21,905 nucleotides of DNA from Verrucomicrobiota bacterium (GTDB taxonomy: Bacteria > Verrucomicrobiota > Verrucomicrobiia > Opitutales > Intestinicryptomonadaceae): NCBI GenBank assembly GCA_003343565.1, contig QALA01000031.1, positions 1 through 21,905 of the forward strand. Direction: 5' to 3'. Positions within the stretch are counted from its first letter, which is position 1; every line of letters begins with the position of its first letter. The notes below the pieces were generated by a model that was not told the origin of the DNA, did no database searches, and saw only the letters and a program-made list of their open reading frames with translations. A program made the position numbers and the translations under genes. Below, piece by piece: positions 15,279-21,905 of the stretch.

Positions 15279-16451
15279 ATGTCCGAAGTTAGAAATCTGA
15301 CGATACTCGGAGCGACCGGCTCGATAGGCGACAGCACGCTGCAAGTCGTCCGCGCGAATCCGGACAGGCTGAAGGTGGCCGCCATAGCGGGAAACAAAAA
15401 CTATGAAAAGCTCGCAAAGATAGCGGCGGAATTTTCGGTCGGGCACGTGGCCGTAAACGATCCGGACGCGTTCGAGCGGGCCCGCAAATCGGGACTTTTC
15501 GGCTCGGCCAAGCTGTACCGCGGGAGCGAGGGCCTCATGGAGGTGTCGACGCTCGGCAACTCCGACACGCTCGTCGCCGCCGTCGTGGGAACGACCGCGC
15601 TAAAGCCGACTCTCGCGGCGATAGAGGCCGGCAAGGACATCGCGCTGGCTAACAAGGAGCTTCTCGTAATGGCGGGAAAGTTCGTCATGGGCGCGGCCGA
15701 GCGCAAGGGCGTAAAAATGCTCCCGCTGGACAGCGAGCACAACGCCGTGTTCCAATGCATGGTCGGGGAGCGCAAGAAGGACGTCGCAAAGCTTCTGATT
15801 ACGGCCTCCGGCGGAATGTTCCGCGACTACACGCGCGAGCAGATGCTGAACATAAAGCCGCAGGACGCACTGAAGCACCCCAACTGGAAAATGGGAGCGA
15901 AAGTGACGATAGACTCCTCCACGCTCGCCAACAAGGGGCTGGAGGTCATCGAGGCGCGCTGGCTGTTCGGGGTTTCGGCCGACCAAATACAGGTTGTGGT
16001 GCAAAAGCAGAGCCTGGTGCACTCCATGGTCCAGTTTACCGACGGCTCGGTGAAGGCGCACATATCGCCGCCGTCGATGACGTTTGCAATTTCGCACAGC
16101 CTGCTCGCCCCGAAGCGCGGAAGGTTCGCGGCGGAGCCGCTCGATTTCTCCAAGCCTTTCTCAATCGACTTCGCCCCGCCCGACACGGAAAAGTTCCCCT
16201 GCCTGAAGTACGCCTTCGACGCGCTGCGCAAGGGGGGAACGGCGACGACGGCCTTTAACGCGTCGAACGAAGTCGCCGTCGCGCGCTTCATAGAGGGGCG
16301 CCTGCCGTGGATAAGAATATCGGAGGTCGTCGGCGGGACGCTCGAAGCCGAACCGGCAATCGACCCGCAGACGCTCGACGACGTTCTGGAGGCCGACGCG
16401 CGCGCGCGCATAACCGCGGAAAAAATCGCGGCGCAAATCGCGGAAGGGTAA
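15279..16451 (+). CDS. dxr: 1-deoxy-D-xylulose 5-phosphate reductoisomerase
   Basis: The 390-residue cytoplasmic enzyme converts DXP to 2-C-methyl-D-erythritol 4-phosphate with NADPH and is the committed step of the MEP isoprenoid pathway. The NADPH loop GATGSIGDST is at 11-20. Metal ligands are Asp151 and Glu153 (LPLDSEHNAV) and Glu222 (NKGLEVIEARWLF). ANKELLVMAG, ITASGGMFRD and HPNWKMGAKVTIDSS are intact. The gene is 24 bases after cdsA and 6 bases before rseP. With ispG three positions on, two steps of the same pathway share the operon. Confidence 0.98.
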   Translation: MSEVRNLTILGATGSIGDSTLQVVRANPDRLKVAAIAGNKNYEKLAKIAAEFSVGHVAVNDPDAFERARKSGLFGSAKLYRGSEGLMEVSTLGNSDTLVAAVVGTTALKPTLAAIEAGKDIALANKELLVMAGKFVMGAAERKGVKMLPLDSEHNAVFQCMVGERKKDVAKLLITASGGMFRDYTREQMLNIKPQDALKHPNWKMGAKVTIDSSTLANKGLEVIEARWLFGVSADQIQVVVQKQSLVHSMVQFTDGSVKAHISPPSMTFAISHSLLAPKRGRFAAEPLDFSKPFSIDFAPPDTEKFPCLKYAFDALRKGGTATTAFNASNEVAVARFIEGRLPWIRISEVVGGTLEAEPAIDPQTLDDVLEADARARITAEKIAAQIAEG

Positions 16452-16457
16452 TCCGGC

Positions 16458-18245
16458 ATGTCGGCCTACTCCGAAATGTTTTCAAACGCGTGGGCGCTGG
16501 CGATGGTGCTCCTGTTTTTCGGCGGCTCGATTTTCGTGCACGAGCTGGGCCATTTTCTCGCGGCGAAATGGCGCGGGCTGAAGGTTCTGCGCTTCTCGAT
16601 AGGCTTCGGGCCGAAATTGTTTTCGTGGACGGGCGCGGACGGGTGCAAGTACATGGTGTCGCTCCTGCCGCTCGGCGGGTACGTCGCGCTCCCGCAGCTG
16701 GCCGACATGGGGGCGCTCGAAGGGGGCCAAAAGGAGGACGCGGACGCGAAAAAACTGCCGCCGATATCCGTCTGGGACAAAATAATAGTGAGCATGGCCG
16801 GCGCATTTTTCAACGTGCTCTTCGCCGCGGCGCTGGCGGCCGTCGTGTGGGCGATAGGCCTTCCGTCCAATCCCTACGGCGAATCCGGCGCGATAGGATA
16901 CGTCCCGGAATACCTGACGGACGCGTCGGGGGCGAAAATCCCGTCTCCAGCGCGCGCGGCCGGACTGCGGGCGGGGGACAAAATAGTCTCGATAGACGGG
17001 GCGAAAGTCGAAAAATTTTCCGACGTAATAGAAAAAATCGCGCTCGGCTCCGGCCGCGACGCAGACGGAACGCCGACGGCGCAAATGCGCATAGAGCGCG
17101 GCGGAAAGACAATCGACGTCAGCCTGAAACCGGTTCTCGTAAACACGAACGTCAGGACGTCTGACGCGATACGAATGATAGGGGTTGCTCCGGCCCAGCA
17201 GATGACGGTGGGCGCGGTCATGAAGAACTCTCCGGCCGAGCGCGGAGGGCTGAAGCCGGGCGACGAAGTCGTGTCGATAAACGGCGTCGCCCTGCACTCC
17301 CAGCAGCAGCTTGCGGACTTTCTGGACGAATACGGCGACGACAAGACTGCGGATTTCAAAGTGTTGCGCGGCGGAAAGCCGATAGTCCTGAAGCTCAAGC
17401 CCGAAAAGATAACCCTCACAAAGCCCCTTTGCGAAATAACGATAGGCGGCGGCGGGACGCTCTCCCTTATAACCTCCGGAGGCGCGGACGGTCAGCCGGA
17501 GCGCGCAAAGACGCTTTCGGGAAAAATCGACAACCCGTACTTCGACCAAATACGCGCCGGGGACGTTCTCTATGCGGCCGATGGAAAGCGCATCTCGAAC
17601 GTCACGCAGCTGAACGCGCTGATAAACCACGTCGGGGGGCGCGAAAAAATCAAGCTGTCGTTCATGTCGCCCGACATGCGCCTGAAGGACGTTTTTCTTC
17701 CGCGCCAATCGTCGTCGAAAATCCTTCCGCCGAAGGAGCGCGTCATGCTGGGATATTCGATAATCGCGAAGAGGTCGGTCTCGCACCCGTCGATACCGGA
17801 GCAGTTTGCCGACGCGCTCGAACGCACATGGAGCGCGCTGTACAGCCTCGCAAACCCCAAGAGCGACGTCGGAATAAACTCGCTGGCCGGGCCTGTCGAC
17901 ATAGGCAGGGTGATTTACCAGCTGTCCCTTCAAGACATATCGCTGGTGCTGTCGTTTGCGGTGCTTCTTAATATAAACCTCGCGATACTGAACCTGCTGC
18001 CCATACCGGTTCTCGACGGGGGGCACATAATGTTCGCCGCGATTTCGGGAATATCGGGGCGGAAAATCCCGCCCGCGATTGTGGCGGCGATTCAGGGGAT
18101 ATTCTCCGTGCTGTTCGTATCGCTAATGGTTTACGTGGTGTGCATAGGCTTTATGCGCTGGTCGGGGGACGCCCGCATGGAGGAGTCGAGCGGAATCCTT
18201 TCGGAATACTACATCAAAAACATTACCTTCAAGAACAATGAATAG
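16458..18245 (+). CDS. rseP: Site-2-type intramembrane metalloprotease RseP
   Basis: The protein cleaves membrane-anchored substrates such as anti-sigma factors or leftover signal peptides inside the inner membrane. The zinc site HELGH (His28, Glu29, His32) lies in the first transmembrane segment and the third ligand Asp520 in NLLPIPVLDGGH. Two clear PDZ domains are at about 140-230 and 245-318, and a third PDZ-like segment (NPYFDQIRAGDVLYAADGKR) spans about 340-405. At 595 residues it is longer than the E. coli protein of about 450, mainly because of that extra part. GGAAGG inside the dxr end serves as ribosome binding site. The last eight bases overlap ispG. A 90-bp segment of this gene (16849-16938) recurs at 20978-21067. 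Confidence 0.96.
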   Translation: MSAYSEMFSNAWALAMVLLFFGGSIFVHELGHFLAAKWRGLKVLRFSIGFGPKLFSWTGADGCKYMVSLLPLGGYVALPQLADMGALEGGQKEDADAKKLPPISVWDKIIVSMAGAFFNVLFAAALAAVVWAIGLPSNPYGESGAIGYVPEYLTDASGAKIPSPARAAGLRAGDKIVSIDGAKVEKFSDVIEKIALGSGRDADGTPTAQMRIERGGKTIDVSLKPVLVNTNVRTSDAIRMIGVAPAQQMTVGAVMKNSPAERGGLKPGDEVVSINGVALHSQQQLADFLDEYGDDKTADFKVLRGGKPIVLKLKPEKITLTKPLCEITIGGGGTLSLITSGGADGQPERAKTLSGKIDNPYFDQIRAGDVLYAADGKRISNVTQLNALINHVGGREKIKLSFMSPDMRLKDVFLPRQSSSKILPPKERVMLGYSIIAKRSVSHPSIPEQFADALERTWSALYSLANPKSDVGINSLAGPVDIGRVIYQLSLQDISLVLSFAVLLNINLAILNLLPIPVLDGGHIMFAAISGISGRKIPPAIVAAIQGIFSVLFVSLMVYVVCIGFMRWSGDARMEESSGILSEYYIKNITFKNNE

Positions 18246-20058
18246 TTATTGCGAATCCAGATTTGAATGCGTGCGCTCGCCCTCGCGCGCCGTCGACGTG
18301 GGCGGGGTGCAGATAGGAGGCGGGGCGCCGATAGTCGTCCAATCCATGACCAACACAAAGACGCAGGACGTGGAGGCGTCGGTCAGACAGTGCATACAAC
18401 TGGCGGAAGCCGGCTGCCAGATAATAAGGCTGACGGCGCAAAATCTGGAGGCCGCGCGCGCGCTCGGCGAAATATCCCGCAAGCTGAGGGCGGCGGGATT
18501 GCGCGTTCCGCTTGCGGCCGACATACACTTTCTGCCCGCAACCGCAATGGAGGCCGTCGAGCACGTCGAGAAAATACGCGTCAATCCCGGAAATTTCACG
18601 GACAAAAAGCTCGCCAAAACTTCCGACTACACGGACTCCGAATACGCCGCGGAACTCGAAAAGGTGCGCGAAAAATTCGCCCCGCTCGTACTCCGCTGCA
18701 AGGAGCTCGGCCGCGCAATCCGCATAGGCGTAAACCACGGTTCGCTCTCCGACAGAATCATACGCCGCTACGGCGACACCTCCTACGGAATGGCGGAAGC
18801 CGCATTTGAATTTGCGCGAATCTGCGACGACCTCGGATTCAAAAACTACCTGTTCTCATTCAAGGCCAGCAATACGCGGATAATGACGCACGCCTACCGC
18901 TTGGCCTCGCAAATGATGAGGCGCGAGGGATTCAACGCGCCGCTGCACCTCGGCGTCACGGAGGCCGGTTTCGGGCTCGACGCTCGCATAAAGAGCGCAA
19001 TGGGAATAGGCGGGCTGCTCCTGGACGGCATCGGAGACACGATACGCGTTTCCCTGACAGAAGATCCCGTCGAGGAAATCCCCGTGGCAAGGGATATAGC
19101 CGCAATGATCGACGCGGTTCGGGCAAAACGCCCCGGAAACCTCCGTGAAATAGACGAAAAAATCGACTTTTACTCATATTCTAAACGCGAGAGCGCAACG
19201 CTTTCCTGCGGCGGCCTTAAAATCGGCGGCGGGGCCGTTCCGGCCGTGGCGGCGTTCGGGAAATCGGAGAGCGCGGACATAACTTTCGACGCAGACGGCG
19301 GAACGAGCCGCGACGGGGGAATCATGGACATCGTCCGGCCGAGGACGCCGCAGGAACTCGAATCCGCACTAAAGGGCGCAAGGGGCGCGACGGCGGCGGA
19401 AATCGAAAACGACAACATCGCGCATTTCTCCGATTTGCTCAAGGCTGCGCCGCAGACGGTACTCATAGCGCCGGCTCCGAAGTCGGGGCGGCATGCTGTG
19501 GGAGAGGCGCGCCTGCTGGCGGCAAACTTGAAGGCGTTGGGATTGAAAAATCCCATTTGGCTGAAATTCGACGGCTCAAAAATGTCCGGCAAATCCGCCG
19601 CGGAGCTGTCAAAGCTCAACGAGGCCTCCGTCTACATAGGCTCGCTGATGTGCGACGGAATAGGGGATATGGCAAGCGTCGAGATAGCTCCCGACGCCGA
19701 AAAGAACGCCGCCTACGCGCTGGCGATTCTGCAGGGAGCGCGCGCGCGCCGCTCAAAGGCCGAATACATCGCCTGCCCAAGCTGCGGCAGGACGCTCTAC
19801 AACATTCAGGAAGCCGCCGCAAAAATACAGGCCGCCACCTCCCACCTGAAAGACATAACCATAGCGGTCATGGGCTGCGTGGTCAACGGCCCCGGAGAAA
19901 TGGCCGACGCCGACTTCGGGTACGTCGGGGGGGCGCCGGGAAAAATAAGCCTCTACAAAAATAAAAAGTGCGTGGAGATGAATATCCCGCAGGAGGAATC
20001 CATAGAAAAGCTCATCGCCCTGATAAAGGCGGAGGGAAAATGGACTGATCCGTCCTGA
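18238..20058 (+). CDS. ispG: 4-hydroxy-3-methylbut-2-en-1-yl diphosphate synthase, long form
   Basis: The iron-sulphur enzyme makes HMBPP from methylerythritol cyclodiphosphate in the penultimate MEP step. The N-terminal TIM barrel starts with VVQSMTNTKTQDVEASV; the C-terminal cluster domain has Cys513 and Cys516 (ACPSCGRTLYN), Cys547 (MGCVVNGPGE) and Glu554, which would ligate the [4Fe-4S] cluster. At 606 residues it is the three-domain form with a large insert (roughly 310-480), as known in plants, Chlamydiae and Bacteroidota, not the short E. coli form of about 370. The ATG lies inside the rseP end (ATGAATAG), so translation is probably coupled. It is the last gene of the operon; I see no convincing terminator behind it. 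Confidence 0.97.
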   Translation: MNSYCESRFECVRSPSRAVDVGGVQIGGGAPIVVQSMTNTKTQDVEASVRQCIQLAEAGCQIIRLTAQNLEAARALGEISRKLRAAGLRVPLAADIHFLPATAMEAVEHVEKIRVNPGNFTDKKLAKTSDYTDSEYAAELEKVREKFAPLVLRCKELGRAIRIGVNHGSLSDRIIRRYGDTSYGMAEAAFEFARICDDLGFKNYLFSFKASNTRIMTHAYRLASQMMRREGFNAPLHLGVTEAGFGLDARIKSAMGIGGLLLDGIGDTIRVSLTEDPVEEIPVARDIAAMIDAVRAKRPGNLREIDEKIDFYSYSKRESATLSCGGLKIGGGAVPAVAAFGKSESADITFDADGGTSRDGGIMDIVRPRTPQELESALKGARGATAAEIENDNIAHFSDLLKAAPQTVLIAPAPKSGRHAVGEARLLAANLKALGLKNPIWLKFDGSKMSGKSAAELSKLNEASVYIGSLMCDGIGDMASVEIAPDAEKNAAYALAILQGARARRSKAEYIACPSCGRTLYNIQEAAAKIQAATSHLKDITIAVMGCVVNGPGEMADADFGYVGGAPGKISLYKNKKCVEMNIPQEESIEKLIALIKAEGKWTDPS

Positions 20059-20643
20059 TTGCCTAACGAACAAAAAGCGCAAAAATCCGCGCGATGAGGC
20101 GGGAAAAACGCATCGGCAAAACATTCCCGGCCGCATACGCGCGCGGAGCTTGAAAAAAATCCGCGCAATGCGCGCGCTGTGCGGCAAATAAACTTTCAGG
20201 CAGACAATTTCCGCCGGCGAACAGCCTTTGGGACAAAACGCGCAAAAAACCTTCGCCGCCGCAAAGATTTGAGCGGGAGTTAAGCGGGAGTTTCCGCATG
20301 CGCCGAAATGCCGCGCGAAAATTTTACGCAAATCAAAGGCCGCGCGCACCGGTGTTTGAAAGGCGGGATTGGGAATGGGAAGCCCCTATAAATTCCCTTC
20401 CTCCGCACTCATTTATCAATTTAACGAAAGGTTGAAGCCTCCCTTTGCACCCCCCCCCAAATATCCCGCCCGCATGCGCCAACGCTTTCCCCGCGGGCAA
20501 ATCAAACCCGTATTATCCGCAAAACTTCACGGCGAATCGCCCTAAACCGACATTTCAAAATCGCCGCAAAAAACGGCCGGCAGAAAACGCGCCATTTGGC
20601 CCTTCAAAAGCGGGCGGCGAAAAAACCAAAGCGAAATTTGGAC
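20059..20643. other. Gene-free region after ispG
   Basis: No convincing gene is seen. An inverted repeat GCGCGGA (20141-20147) / TCCGCGC (20160-20166) has no useful T-run. At 20371-20397 GGGAAT can pair with ATTCCC around a short internal segment. A run of nine C is at 20450-20458. Confidence 0.5.
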
Positions 20644-20674
20644 AAAAAAAGGCGCACCCGAAAGAGTGCGCCTT
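20644..20674 (-). terminator. Orphan intrinsic terminator on the minus strand
   Basis: Read on the minus strand, AAGGCGCAC pairs with GTGCGCCTT (nine bp, 20649-20657 with 20666-20674) around an 8-nt loop and is followed by seven T (20644-20650). No minus-strand gene lies to its right that it could serve. Confidence 0.8.
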
Positions 20675-20960
20675 ACCAAAATACAAACTACAAGAAACCA
20701 AATTCTTTTGTCAGTTAAGACGAAACGGGCCCGATTTATGTTCAAAAAATTTTAGATATTTTTTTGTAAATTTTTAATTTAATAATGAACAATTACTTAA
20801 TTCTTCAAATATCCCGTCTAAAAAATTCCCGAATGCCAAGTTTCGGCAAAGAATTTGGACATTAATGTTGCAAGGCGGGATTTTTTCAATCTTCTAAAGG
20901 GGAGTCGGCAAAACACGTAAAATTTTTCGCAAATTGAATCAAAACCGCAAAAATACCGCG
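20675..20960. other. AT-rich patch without a coding gene
   Basis: This stretch is much richer in A and T than the rest of the window, with runs such as TTTTTTTGTAAATTTTTAAT. No coding frame looks real. It lies between the orphan minus-strand terminator and the rseP-derived fragment, and could hold a small RNA and regulatory DNA. A purine-rich AAGGGGAG stands at 20897-20904 with no start codon at a proper distance. Confidence 0.5.
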
Positions 20961-20977
20961 GGGGTCGGCCGGTGCGA

Positions 20978-21067
20978 GGGCGATAGGCCTTCCGTCCAAT
21001 CCCTACGGCAAATCCGGCACGATAGGATACGTTCCGGAATATCTGACGGACGCGTCGGGGGCGAAAA
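20978..21067 (+). repeat. Copy of an internal rseP segment
   Basis: 86 of 90 bases equal 16849-16938 of rseP. The four differences (at 21010, 21019, 21033 and 21042) are G-to-A or C-to-T transitions relative to rseP, two of them silent in the rseP frame. The ends are sharp on the right (match stops at 21067, directly before the nadD core) and fade on the left, with weak matches back to 20967. In the rseP frame the copy runs into TAA at 21076, overlapping the ATG at 21078. Confidence 0.95.
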
Positions 21068-21077
21068 GCTCGGAATA

Positions 21078-21905
21078 ATGGGCGGGACGTTCGATCCCGT
21101 GCACAAGGCGCACTTTCGGCTTGCGGCGGCGGCGGCAAAATTCGCAGGTCTCGACAAGGTGATTTTCCTCCCCGCCCTGCGCGCCCCCCTGCGCGACGCG
21201 CCTAACAGCGCGCCGCCGGCCGACCGCGTAAACATGCTAAAACTCGCCCTGCGGGATTTCCCCTATCCGTTTGAAATAGAGCTTTGCGAAATAGAAAATC
21301 CGGATTTGGCCTACTCGATTGACACGGCAAATTTCCTGTTGAAAAAACACGCCGGCGCAAGGCTGAATTGGATAATAGGCGACGACCACCTCCAAAAGCT
21401 CAAAAACTGGAAGGACGCAGGGCTTCTATGCGCCAAAGTCGGCTTCATATGCGCACCCAGACAAAACGGATTATTCGACCTTCCCCCTGAACTTTCTCCC
21501 CTCCCTGATCCGGAGGAAATACTCGCCGCCCGACTTTCCGCGCGCTCGCATACTGGCGCATGCGGGGGTGAAAAACCGGCAGGCGACGCTTGGCGCGCGG
21601 CGGACGCTTCCGGCAATTCTGCGAACGGCGTTCGCAATTCGGCAGGCGGCGCAGATCCGGCAGGCGACACCCGCAACTTTTCGGCCGCCGACGCAAATTC
21701 GGCAAATGACAACGGCGGCTCAAAATGCAACGCCCGCAGTTCGCCCGCCGCCGACTGCGATTCTCCCGCCCCCGCCGCCGTTAATCCGGAAGGCGGCGGC
21801 AATCGCCAAAATCGCGCATGCAACAAGCTAAAATCAACCGGCGGACGCGCGGCGGCGATTGCCGAAATCGCGCGCTCGCTCGACGCGCTGGAAGTTCCCC
21901 AAGAC
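21078..21905 (+). CDS. nadD: Nicotinate-nucleotide adenylyltransferase, 3' end beyond window
   Basis: The frame encodes an adenylyltransferase that makes deamido-NAD from nicotinate mononucleotide and ATP. GIMGGTFDPVHKAHFRLA is the nucleotide-binding signature, with HKAH in place of the usual H-x-G-H. LNWIIGDDHLQKLKNW and VGFICAPRQNG continue the fold. The first ATG (21078) cuts into strand 1 because the expected LGI just before it lacks an upstream ATG; only a TTG at 20934 is in frame. Residues about 140-250 are an Ala/Asn/Gly/Ser-rich insertion absent from typical members. The frame is open to the window end at VPQD, where I would expect the ISST-x-IR motif to follow. It may be a working gene with an odd start or a damaged one. 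Confidence 0.8.
   Translation, partial: MGGTFDPVHKAHFRLAAAAAKFAGLDKVIFLPALRAPLRDAPNSAPPADRVNMLKLALRDFPYPFEIELCEIENPDLAYSIDTANFLLKKHAGARLNWIIGDDHLQKLKNWKDAGLLCAKVGFICAPRQNGLFDLPPELSPLPDPEEILAARLSARSHTGACGGEKPAGDAWRAADASGNSANGVRNSAGGADPAGDTRNFSAADANSANDNGGSKCNARSSPAADCDSPAPAAVNPEGGGNRQNRACNKLKSTGGRAAAIAEIARSLDALEVPQD
21576..21710 (+). repeat. Degenerate 12-15-bp units inside the nadD insertion
   Basis: CCGGCAGGCGAC occurs at 21576-21587 and 21657-21668, with variants TCGGCAGGCGGC (21639-21650) and TCGGCAAATGAC (21699-21710). Adjacent AAT or GAT codons extend some units. All keep the nadD frame. Confidence 0.6.

Noticed and set aside
16482..18026. 514-codon minus-strand frame opposite rseP
   Set aside because: Arg/Val-rich shadow; the plus strand has the zinc motif, PDZ domains and coupling to dxr and ispG.
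20542..20745. 67-codon minus-strand frame
   Set aside because: A strong terminator of the same strand (20644-20674) lies inside it, and no domain or ribosome binding site is seen.

Overview
The window reads as a chromosomal stretch of a moderately GC-rich Gram-negative bacterium, most likely from the PVC superphylum (Verrucomicrobiota such as Opitutia is my best guess). This is inferred from a ThuA-domain protein paired with a Tat-exported Gfo/Idh/MocA oxidoreductase, a long (606-residue) IspG, secreted glycoside hydrolases and an RseP-type protease. Sequence comparison would be needed to prove it.

Left part (1-7219): a gene-free segment with a 130-bp direct repeat is followed by a minus-strand two-gene operon. 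It encodes a Tat-signal Gfo/Idh/MocA oxidoreductase and then a 954-residue ThuA/HEAT-like/discoidin-like secreted protein, and it ends in a strong intrinsic terminator at 622-655. Divergent from it is a plus-strand gene for a protein with an apparent DUF7666-like head and 22 N-x-G-x-x pentapeptides. A convergent minus-strand secreted GH16-type glycosidase follows, with a 15-bp tandem direct repeat upstream of its start.

Middle part (7436-12634): the glycolytic genes gap, pgk and tpiA. The gap gene has its own terminator; pgk-tpiA form a separate operon that also ends in a terminator. Next is a secreted clan GH-A glycosidase whose near-consensus promoter lies so close to the ATG that its mRNA should be leaderless.

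Right part (13492-20058): the small SRP RNA gene (ffs) sits just upstream of a tight operon uppS-cdsA-dxr-rseP-ispG. These genes supply isoprenoid precursors (Dxr, IspG), the undecaprenyl carrier (UppS), CDP-diacylglycerol (CdsA) and a site-2 intramembrane protease (RseP), so the block serves envelope building and protein targeting. A 900-bp gene-free stretch follows, with an AT-rich patch and an orphan minus-strand terminator. The window ends inside nadD. Directly upstream of the nadD core lies a 90-bp copy of an internal rseP segment (86/90 identical, all four differences transitions). No upstream ATG is left for nadD, and the gene carries a repeat-rich low-complexity insertion.

I see no complete new defence or mobile system, no CRISPR array and no tRNA or rRNA gene. 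The most unusual items are the rseP-fragment/nadD junction, the leaderless glycosidase gene, the operator-like tandem repeat at the GH16 gene, the pentapeptide protein and the possible small RNA near 20675-20900.
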